A DNA stretch of 64,000 nucleotides from Isoetes taiwanensis (taxonomy: Eukaryota; Streptophyta; Lycopodiopsida; Isoetales; Isoetaceae): positions 2,419,678-2,483,677 of the forward strand of contig JAJEKV010000096.1 in the NCBI GenBank assembly GCA_021234155.1, read 5' to 3'. Positions 55,942 to 64,000 of the stretch are shown here, one piece after another. The position numbers and the translations under genes are program-made. The notes below the pieces were generated by a model that did not search any database, was not told the DNA's origin, and was given only the letters and a program-made list of their open reading frames with translations. Position 1 is the first letter of the stretch. Each line of letters starts with the position of its first letter.

Positions 55942-57133
55942 TGTAGGAGCCCCAATAGCCACGCTCAGCAAGGCTCCGCCCCCACTTCACTAGTTGTGAC
56001 CGTTATTTGGTGTTGAATCACATCATAGTATGTACAACCCCGTGGGCTCTTGTATACAGGCCGCGTCTAGTGGGATTTAAGGGGTTCTAGCTAGGAGCAT
56101 ATCTAATCCTAGATGGCCTTTAGGTCTCTACCCCCCTTTTTACCCATACAACACAGGAGGAACAGAAGGAGAGCATTCATATCTGATACATCCATCATAA
56201 TCTCATCTAGAACATAAAATAGAGAGACTAACCATCCATCTCACAAGCAAGGGTTAGTTCCTAACTAGAATCTCAAGCTAACTAAGGGTCAATTCCCACT
56301 GGCAGTTAAGTTAGGTTAAATGTGATAAATAACGGAAACTTGCTTTCACACTAGCACTTAATTTACTAGCAGTTAAGTTAGGGTTTGGTTAAATTTTAAC
56401 TATGGTTAACTTAACAAGGTCACTTTCATACTGACAGTAGTTAAGTTACGTTTAGCTAAAATTTTAACTGGACCCCTTATTTTAAACTAGAAGTTAAGTG
56501 ACCTAGGAGAGGTATACTTAACTCAGTTAAACGCTAACTTAACCTAACTTTTAAGTGAGAAAGGCTTAACAGTATAGTTAGGTTATTTATATTTTATATG
56601 AAAATTCATATTTCTTGTTGCCTCTTTCAACGTTTAGGAATATGCATCTTCATAATATTTTATGGATAGTTATATTTTGTTTTATAGCTCTTCCAACAAT
56701 TGCTCGGGGTTTTCACTATGGAAGGATCCCTTGTTTCTAACAAATTAGTTGCAAAGTCTAGCACTACATTTGTGTTAATCTTAGGTGCATTTTAATTAGT
56801 GTGCATTGTTGGTAGTTGGCATTAATTGTTTGCCAACAAAACTCTCTTAACTTAACATGAATTCTTAACTGGCAGTGTGAAACAAGCTTAATTAATGCTA
56901 ACCTAACTTAGCACTTTAACTACTAGTGTGAATCATCAATTCAAGCTTTAATTCAACTTTTTAATTCTAACTTATTGGGGTTGATGGGAATGCAAATTTT
57001 CATGCTTAGTTAAGTTAGTTCTAATTTAACCACCTTAATGGAAAAGTAGAATTTTTTTCTAGTTAGATTAAGAGATAACCAAGTAGTTAAGCTAACTTAA
57101 CTTAATGGCGAGTGGGAAGTGACCCTAAGCCTA
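55942..57133 (+). mobile_element. Copia-like LTR interrupted by a Tourist-like element
   Basis: The segment begins TGTAGGAGCCCC. Just after its likely end stands TGGTATCTGAGC (57133-57144), which differs by one base from TGGTATCAGAGC, the initiator-Met tRNA primer binding site used by many Copia elements. Between them lies the 840-bp insertion at 56286-57125; without it the LTR would be about 350 bp. No gag or pol was recognised downstream, so only the 5' end remains. The end of the LTR is uncertain. Confidence 0.45.
56286..57125. mobile_element. Tourist-like (PIF/Harbinger) element, 840 bp, rich in TAAGTTA motifs
   Basis: The ends read GGGTCAATTCCCACTGGCAG and, inverted, GGGTCACTTCCCACTCGCCA, and both continue into TTAAGTTA. 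TAA flanks both sides (56283-56285 and 57126-57128). The interior has many copies of AACTTAA/TTAAGTTA in both orientations and no ORF. It is longer than typical Tourist MITEs. Confidence 0.82.
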
Positions 57134-57144
57134 CTAACTGGTAT

Positions 57145-58500
57145 CTGAGCTAGATCTCCCATCTCTCACGTTCTCCATGCCCTACTGGTCGAATAAGCTC
57201 CGCCTCCTTCTCCAATTCCCCCAAATCGAATTGGGGTGGAAAACCCGAATTTGGGTGTCCCAAATTAGCAGTTCTGCCTTGCCCAATCGATTTGGGCCAG
57301 GTGGCAATTCTAGACTGATTCAAGCTAATCAATACCCTTTGCCACTAAATATCTAATTGATCAAGCTAATCAATATATTTTGCCATTAAATATTAAAATA
57401 CTTCATGGACAACATTTAAATGAATTAGATCTTTCAGAAGATAAGAGGCATATTGAGTCCTAGATAGTATGCTTTTAAAAACAGAGATGGCACATTAGAA
57501 ATGGAATGGAAAGATTCAGAGTACAAGATTAGAGGGATATTGGGTCCTATAAATTATGATTCTTAAAGCTGTATTTGATTCAAAAAAGGCAGAGAACACA
57601 TAAGAAAGGATTGGCACATCATAAAGGAATGGGAAAATTTCGATTCTAATACATAGACATCAGAATACCTGGATTATGCATAACATTTCTAGAAAAAATT
57701 GGTATAAATACCTGAATTATCAGCAAATGCTGGGACAGTCATATCCCAGAGCTACTTGTCGATTTTAATCTCCTTTCATCCAAAAACAGAGTCCAGGTTT
57801 ATTCATCCATAGGAAAGTGGCAATTTAGGGTCCAGATTGACTTTGCCACGATCTTGCCATATAAGCGCTTATATCTAGGTCAGATGGGCCCATGGGAAAG
57901 CACCCTTAAACCACGTTAATCTTGATGATCCTTTTGTAGATGAATACTTTTATGTACTTGTATGATTAATAAGTAGCTTTTGCGCTATCAATCCAACATT
58001 GAGAGATGGTGCAAGAAGATAGCTTAGATGATTTCGAAGAAGAATGTGAAAGCCATCATGTCTTCTCGTAATCAAAACACATTCTTATGAAAAACATGTA
58101 AAAGGCTCTTTAGAAGTAGTAACTGTAGAAAAGATAGCATGGAGCAAAAATAACAATTCAAATATAAGTGGTATGTGGGAAAGAATCGTCAAACTAGCAT
58201 AGCCTATTTGTTGTGATCATTAGTTTTTGACCTCAAGTATAATGAGGCATAATGTTGTGCCGTTGTGGAAAAGGGCACATAAAATTTAGAGCGTTATTTT
58301 TGGGTATTTGTATAAGAAGGCATAGTAAGCTAGCCTGAACTGCTTATTTTACGTTTTTGCAAAATTCTAAGGTAGGCGATAGTATAGAAAGCGGTGATGA
58401 AGGGGTTAAACTTCTGTGGGAGCCCATTACGGCAAATAAATGGGCAAGTCTGGAGGGGCAAACCCATTCCTTTCTGCCATAATGGATGACCACAGGAGTT
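57145..58500. other. Non-coding stretch
   Basis: AT-rich sequence without a recognised gene. It contains a lone Tourist-like right terminus, CATGGGAAAGCACCC, near 57891-57904, preceded by a small palindrome TATAAGCGCTTATA at about 57862. Confidence 0.45.
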
Positions 58501-58506
58501 TAACCA

Positions 58507-58956
58507 CTAACCATGAGGTCCGGGGCAAATTTTTCCTTCAGCAGTTTTCGATAGATTCAGGTCTTCAATTCCTTCTCGTCTAATTGGATATTTCTTTTGC
58601 TTATGTAATCTCAAGAGCAATTCGCAGTGGGTGATTCTTTGCTTGGTCATCTTGTCCACTTCTTTCTTTCTGAAGAAGAGTGTTAGATCTAACTTGCCAT
58701 TTATCTTTGCAAGATCAACAGTACCACTTTGCACCCCCCCATCCATTTCTTCTTCAGGACACAGGGGATCAGTGGTTGCTATAATAATTGGGACTTCATC
58801 ATCTATCGTCACATTGTAATGTGTTGCGATTAAATCAGGATCGTCTACTCTTGGATTTTTATCAAGGTTAGAGCCAAAACCAGTCTTCTTCCTCTTTACT
58901 ACTACGAAACAAACAGGAACACAACTTAGCAAAATTGTTTGAATATGAAGTCGCAC
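58507..58956 (-). CDS. Hypothetical ORF, 149 codons
   Basis: An open minus-strand frame with a charged composition (KRKKTGFGSNLDKNPRVDDP, FFRKKEVDKMTKQRITHCEL). It is the longest frame in this part of the window and not obviously low complexity. I recognise no domain and see no neighbouring exons. It could be a fragment of a transposon protein. Confidence 0.25.
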   Translation of the reverse strand: MRLHIQTILLSCVPVCFVVVKRKKTGFGSNLDKNPRVDDPDLIATHYNVTIDDEVPIIIATTDPLCPEEEMDGGVQSGTVDLAKINGKLDLTLFFRKKEVDKMTKQRITHCELLLRLHKQKKYPIRREGIEDLNLSKTAEGKICPGPHG

Positions 58957-59519
58957 TTGGCGCGAACTCTATCACCATCTTAAACTAACTATCATCCACT
59001 AAACATCATCAATACACGCTAGGCATGAATCCATTTAATGAATGCCATTCAACGAACATCATGAATTCACACTAGGCGTGAATCTATGTAATCAATCGTA
59101 GATGAATTCACATTTGGAGTGAATTCATCTCCTTTTATACATACTTTAACATGTAATCTATGCATGCACCTATGGAAACTGCAATTCATCCCAATCATGA
59201 ATCCATCTCCTTTCTACACTACAATTAACTGACACACTATGCAACCCGACTATATCTATAGACAAAGCCCCTCCCCTTTGAAGATTTTGAGGGGAGAGAT
59301 TTAGACTGAGCAAATGCGTAGACTCTTGCAAGGCATGATGTTATTTGGGTTACTTGGATTTGATACTTCCAGGAGCATCCTTCTTTGTCAACTGCCACTT
59401 TTAATTTCATTTGTTTCTTTAGGGTTCTCGGTTCTAAAATAAGGAATGCAAAGTGCATCTAAACAGAGTTTCTCAACCTAATAAATCTAAAGAGACTCAC
59501 TTTAAGTAGATTATGTCTT

Positions 59520-60000
59520 AATAGAAGTCTTTAATAACATACTTGGTGGATGCGGTCGAACAAGAAGCATGTGTAAGCTATCACTAGAGGTGCTTTTAGA
59601 TGAAGCAATTAAGAAAAGTGAATCAATGTTCCATTTGAGGATGGAGATCCTACATACATTTGCACGCATGTGGAAAATGTTATTCATTATGATAAATGCA
59701 TCGAGGAAGAGGAGAAATTTGTATAGAATAAAGCCTTGAAAAGATTGAGGCCCATTGGATAACAATGTCTTTATAAAGAAACCACCCTTTTGGTGTGTGG
59801 GTTATCACTAAAGGTGTTAGTGTGTATCAGATGAAGCAAAAAGCAAAGTGAATCAATGTCTCGCTTGAGGATTGAGACTTTACAGACATTTGCACGTATA
59901 TTGAAAATGTTGTTGAGAGTGCTATATACGTCCCACTGAATATTGAAGACTATATAATGGATATTGAGTGATTTTGCTGCAAATGACTTTCCACGGGGCA
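59520..60000. repeat. Imperfect tandem duplication, unit about 240 bp
   Basis: Segments about 59575-59710 and 59800-59935 share GTGAATCAATG, TTGAGGAT(G/T)GAGA and ACATTTGCACG(C/T)AT in the same order. Both strands have short open frames with matching residues (for example NIF-MRANVC and SILK). This may be a duplicated exon, but the product is unknown. Confidence 0.6.
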
Positions 60001-60009
60001 TCGGGGAGC

Positions 60010-60780
60010 CTACTGCTCTTCTAGTGCAAATGCATATATTAGTAATGTGTTTTACTACACTATGTAGATAATCAATGCATATTGTTTGATGATACTTATA
60101 TTGTATTTTATTAATTCAGCGTGCAAGGATTGTGTCGTTATGGAGTCACGTAGTATCAAGAAGATATCTCCCATGTTATTTACGAGACATGACCACATGC
60201 CACCTTGAGTACCATAACATTCTATTTTAACTAAGAGGTTGGGTCTTGCATGCTATATACGAGGTCCTTCCATCTTCACATTTCACTCGACTTTTATGTT
60301 GATCAAAGTCTAATCTATATTTGTAGTATTGCCTATATAATAGATTTTGATGTGTACATTATATTGTGATTAACTTATTTGATGTGTACGCTTATATAAT
60401 TCATTCATCTTGCAACTCTTTACAATATCAAATCTATGGGAGTTACCTCCCTTACCACTTGTAAAAGTATTCAGGTAAAACTTTTATGATGCCCCATTAT
60501 TTTAGATTCGTGCTTTTAAACTCGGAGAAAAAAAAGTTGTCTTATCATAACACTAGGTTGATATCCAACAACTAAATCATGAGACTCGGATAGCAGGTAG
60601 TACCAATGAATAGGAACCATATCAGTATGCTTCACTTGGCAATAGATAATCATCAATAGAAGTAATGAATATAACGTGATTCACGAATCATCAGACAGAG
60701 AGCATAGTAACCGGACAACGAGCAATGCACATATAGAAGCAAAACAATTGAATGGCAATGAAGTAAGAAACTCACTAGGG
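60010..60780. other. Non-coding stretch downstream of the syntaxin gene
   Basis: AT-rich sequence with no recognised gene. It presumably contains the 3' UTR and polyadenylation region of the minus-strand syntaxin. Confidence 0.4.
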
Positions 60781-60788
60781 GGTTGGAT

Positions 60789-61757
60789 CTATCCTCTAGT
60801 ACTGTTGTTGGTGTTGTTGTTGTTGTTGTTGTTGTTGTTACTACTGCTGTTGTTGTTGTTAATGAGTTTGACAACAATAGGAACAACAATGATGGCGGTG
60901 ATGATGAGAAAGATAAGAATCCCAATGCATGTCCATTTCCTAGAGTTTCTTTGATGCCTCTTGGCAACCACAAGATTGGTGGTTCCTTTCTCAACAAAGG
61001 AAGAAGCCCTTTTCACATTTGCCTCAATACTATTCAACTGCTCCCCTTGAGCCTCCACCAGAACTGACATATCCAAGAAGATCTGATGCAACTCCAGCAA
61101 ATTCTTCTCAATCTCCTTCACCGCGTCGTGCCGCTCCTGAATCTCGCGAATCGTCTCGACAATCCGCCCTCGTCCTTGTTCCTGGACAGCCTTCTGCAAG
61201 AAATTCTCACTCTCTCCTGTTTCTATGATCCTTTCCACAGTCTGATCATCTGCCTGCTCACCTGTGACTGTATAGTACCTTCTTTGAATAGTTTCCTTAT
61301 AATCTGCCATGATTTTTTCTCTGAGCACTTGAAATTCTCCCATCAGATCCTTCAGTTTCTTCCTCAAAGATGCTGTGACAGAGGTTCTGGTCCGATCCAC
61401 AGGGCTGCCTTCGCCACAGCCAGGATTGCTTCGATTTGCAGTATTTTTTAGATCAAGGGCTTCTAATTGCCCCTTTATGGCCTTTGCAATCTTCAAAACC
61501 TGTTCTATATCTTTGTCCATGCGCTGGCGCAGTGCATTCAATGTTCCGGCCTTGTGCACTAGCAAGCTCTCTGCATTTGTCTGCTTCAGCTTTGATAATA
61601 AATCTTTGATCTTTTCCATACCTTTGTTTATGTCTTCCACCTCCTTGAAAAAACTAGCCAGATTCTTGTCTGTCTCTGTACCCATTTCCCCTAATTCTTC
61701 ATCCACTTGGCTGCTGAATTTCGATCCGCCAAAGGTGCCGGAGAGCAGATTGTTCAT
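60789..61757 (-). CDS. Plant plasma-membrane syntaxin (SYP1-type Qa-SNARE)
   Basis: Qa-SNAREs of the SYP1 class drive vesicle fusion at the plasma membrane and cell plate. I take the ATG at 61757 (MNNLLSGTFGG), which matches the family start; an upstream in-frame ATG at 61877 gives an unlikely hydrophobic leader. The 322-residue product has an N-terminal Habc bundle (about 30-160), the SNARE motif (about 204-266) with the zero-layer Gln in VEAQGEQ (237) and a membrane anchor (about 276-296). Unusually, about 26 residues follow the anchor, mostly Asn, encoded by a (GTT)n run on the plus strand at 60800-60865. Syntaxins normally end within a few residues of the anchor. The coding region has no intron. 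A leader intron is likely between a CACAG/GTAGAT donor near 61857 and an acceptor near 61766. Confidence 0.93.
   Translation of the reverse strand: MNNLLSGTFGGSKFSSQVDEELGEMGTETDKNLASFFKEVEDINKGMEKIKDLLSKLKQTNAESLLVHKAGTLNALRQRMDKDIEQVLKIAKAIKGQLEALDLKNTANRSNPGCGEGSPVDRTRTSVTASLRKKLKDLMGEFQVLREKIMADYKETIQRRYYTVTGEQADDQTVERIIETGESENFLQKAVQEQGRGRIVETIREIQERHDAVKEIEKNLLELHQIFLDMSVLVEAQGEQLNSIEANVKRASSFVEKGTTNLVVAKRHQRNSRKWTCIGILIFLIITAIIVVPIVVKLINNNNSSSNNNNNNNNNTNNSTRG
60800..60865. repeat. (GTT)n microsatellite in the syntaxin 3' coding end
   Basis: Repeated GTT (AAC on the coding strand), interrupted by ACTACTGCT, encodes the Asn/Ser-rich C-terminal tail. Overlapping Leu-, Val- or Thr-rich frames are shadows of it. 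Confidence 0.85.
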
Positions 61758-62084
61758 TTTGTTTCCTGTTTGAGCGTTTTTTTTTTCAGTTCGATCAGAA
61801 CAAAAAAACCATAAAGGAAAAGAAAGAAAGAGCATGAACAGAAAATAGAAATCTACCTGTGTACAGCGCCAAGACAATTTGAGCTAAGTTGAGAGTAATA
61901 TATTCGTTAAGGCACCCTTAATATCTATTAAGTACAACAGAACTGTAAATAGATAATAACCAGAATTGCAATAAATAATAAACAATTGCAAATGCATGAT
62001 CGAAAATTACACGTCCCAAACGATGTGGGCACCCAAATTATTCACATGCCCCCACTTAGGGGACATGGCATGAAGCTTCTCTAA

Positions 62085-62349
62085 GGGGGGTTTCCCATGA
62101 AACTTGAGACCTAAATGCTTAGCTGGAGGAAGGTTTATGCATTCCAATGGATTAGCAAGCCTGAAGGGTTTTTTTTCCTGCAAATCTAAACCGACTAATG
62201 CACGAGAAAAGAACTTGAGCCTATAGATCAAATTCAAATCCAAGACCTGAGCTCCAAGAAATAGGGATGCATTACTTCCTATCCAGGTCTAATCCATCAG
62301 ATCCTGGTCTGGAGAAAACCTCCAGTTCGATGCCCATGGGAGAGATCTC
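62085..62349. mobile_element. Diverged Tourist-like MITE, 265 bp
   Basis: The left end GGGGGGTTTCCCATG and right end CATGGGAGAGATCTC are imperfect inverted copies flanked by TAA (62082-62084 and 62350-62352). The interior shares short blocks with the element at 14575 (AATGC-(G/T)(A/T)G, GACCT/AGGTC). It is older or less conserved than that copy. Confidence 0.55.
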
Positions 62350-62406
62350 TAATGTGGGCCAAGTTCCTTTTCCCTCCTTGTCAAATATGACACCTTAACA
62401 AATTGG

Positions 62407-62682
62407 TGTTCAAGTTTTAAAGCTGAGATAAAATCTCGGTCGTTGGTTGCCGTGGTGTTACACACCAACAACACATTGAGGGCGCATAAACATCTAGTTT
62501 GCTATGCCAAATGGAGACACTTAGCTTGTTAACCATCATAAAGCTCTCTGGCCCAGTGTGTTAAGGCGGACAACACCCTCGAACTCCAGTTTTATGCCTT
62601 ATTATAACAATCTCGGGCCGCCGGCCTTCGATTGTTATAATAGGACATAACACCCTCATTCTAGGGTGTTATTCCTCTCACC
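62407..62682. repeat. Interspersed repeat family, copy 3 (full-length)
   Basis: This matches 19111-19414 along its length in the same orientation, including the hairpin-forming CTTATTATAACAA / TTGTTATAATAGG and GGTGTTATTCCTCTC end. Confidence 0.8.
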
Positions 62683-64000
62683 AATTTGGCTCTCTTTGCT
62701 TCCCTAAGACATCCTCACCAAAGCATACTTTTAAAAAACCAACAAGATGGTTAGCAAACTTATGTATCTACTTTTAAGGCTTCTATCGATAACAAATTCA
62801 ACTAGTCGCTTGTGATCATAATTTTGTATGAAGATTTTAGCATAAAGATCTTAAGTAAAAGTCATTCTAGTAGGCAAGGTCAAATCAAATAGTCGAGTTA
62901 AAGCTGAAGAAGTCAAAGTCAATGTTGTAATCACAATCAACCATCCTTCAAAGCCTAGTCCAAATCACTAGTCAAACTACTGTCAACACTGGTCAAATCC
63001 AGTCAAGCTGTGGTGGAGCTCCCACCGTCAAACCCCCAGTCAAACCTTTGGTCAAACTCAAGGTTTGGACGAAGATTCTCTTTAACAAATTACATATGGA
63101 AGCTTCCCTGATTCTATCTATAAGGTTGCTTAAAGAGAGTAATGTGTTTATTACCAGGGAAAGAAACTATTGCAATAAGGATTTTTTAGTAGAAAGGAAG
63201 CGCTTTTGGACTTTTGTTATACTCATATTATTGCAATACCCTAGATTGGAATAATATAACTTGGGTGCATTATGAAAATTGCCTAGACGCTTAGCTATGA
63301 CTCGGAGGTTGACATTACTTAGGTATGTAACTAATGTCCTATAGATCTGTCAATGGATAACATAAAGACCGTTATTTATTTAAATGGGCCAGTCTTTTTC
63401 TAAGACTCAGTTATGTACAAAAGTGTGAGGAGTGATGAGAGAGGGATCCAGGACGTCATCATATTCATTTATGCCATCCTCATCACCTTCACTTCTTTCA
63501 CTGTCACTCGAGGAAGTGCTTGCGTTATCTTCCTCATCACTACGGTGAAGCATTGCCACCACCTTCTTCATCCTTTTCTTCGTAATTACAAGCTTTTTTA
63601 AGCAAATTGATAGTCCTCTGGCGTAGACGTTTGTCAGATTTCAATTTAAAATCATAGCACAATATAAACAAGGTGACCTAGCAAATGCACTAATGACCTG
63701 CAATTGCACTAATAAAACAAGATTCCCTAAGATTCTCTAAAATTTTGCTAGTTTTGGAGTCACACTTATAAAAAAGTCTTATTTTCTAGGAGTATGGTGC
63801 TATTTTGAGGGTATCAAAACTAGAAAGTGAAGATGCTTTAAAATAAAATCTTCATTTTAAGGGATTACTTACTGAAAAAAAATTGAAAATTTTTGTCCCT
63901 TCTGAAAAATGCAATAAAAAATTAGTATACAATTATGACATGGCTCAAAATATCATGTGAAGGATTTTTATCAAGGCATGAAAATATTGCTCAATGTACA
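62683..64000. other. Right end of the window, no intact gene
   Basis: The segment near 62870-63060 is rich in GTCAAA(A/T)C/AGTCAA motifs. On the minus strand 63430-63560 an acidic Ser/Asp/Glu-rich frame (SDEEDNASTSSSDSERSEGD) resembles the acidic tail of the gene at 46740-49884. The last 300 bases are AT-rich. Confidence 0.4.

Noticed and set aside
60676-61067. Plus-strand frames with Leu-, Val- and Thr-rich runs
   Set aside because: They are translations of the (GTT)n run and of the antisense of the syntaxin gene.

Overview
The window is nuclear DNA of a land plant with a large, repeat-rich genome. It carries an intron-split cellulose synthase (CesA), a plant-type plasma-membrane syntaxin, a PLS-type PPR remnant, introns with GT-AG (and one GC-AG) borders, and many plant transposon classes (Ty3/gypsy, a Copia-like LTR, Tourist-like, MULE-like, Pogo). 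The lineage cannot be fixed from sequence alone; a seedless plant (fern, lycophyte or bryophyte) is my guess.

Only three genes look intact. (1) CesA, + strand, 22035-26456: 14 coding exons that join without a frame break to 1069 codons, with all catalytic motifs. (2) A TrmA/RumA-type RNA uridine methyltransferase, - strand, 43649-38728: 15 exons, 707 codons, with an Fe-S cysteine cluster, SAM motif and catalytic Cys. (3) A SYP1-type Qa-SNARE, - strand, 61757-60789: a single coding exon ending in an unusual poly-Asn tail.

Layout. 1-7.2 kb: the 3' part of a degenerate Ty3/gypsy element (RT, RNase H, integrase), then about 4 kb of extra coding sequence, a polypurine tract and a 3' LTR, with a small MULE-like MITE at its edge. 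7.4-21.8 kb: mostly non-coding, with tandem duplications, a Tourist-like MITE, two of three copies of a 41-bp GC-rich palindrome and a PPR pseudogene. 22-26.5 kb: CesA. 26.5-38.7 kb: repeats and pseudogene scraps, including a 498-bp TIR element with 12-bp target duplications and a tandemly duplicated dead exon. 38.7-43.6 kb: methyltransferase gene. 44.1-45.8 kb: a Pogo/Tigger-like transposase pseudogene split by a SINE-like insertion.

46.3-55.0 kb is the most interesting region: an apparent 8.7-kb mobile element bounded by inverted repeats, with two divergent degenerate genes. The - strand gene resembles the uncharacterised DUF7869-type family. The + strand gene joins a poly-Glu segment, a ParB-like domain and a beta-class amino-DNA-methyltransferase. 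Around 30 copies of the palindrome GGTATAAATTTATACC (or close variants) lie between and within these genes. Nine of them form a strict 28-bp-period array whose 12-bp spacers invert around the central copy, so the array is a palindrome built of palindromes. Each site carries a TATAAAT box on both strands. I read this as a self-regulating, possibly self-methylating transposon; this is inference, and the copy is decayed.

55-64 kb: a trihelix pseudogene, a Copia-like LTR carrying an 840-bp Tourist-like element, the syntaxin, further MITEs and a third copy of an interspersed repeat.
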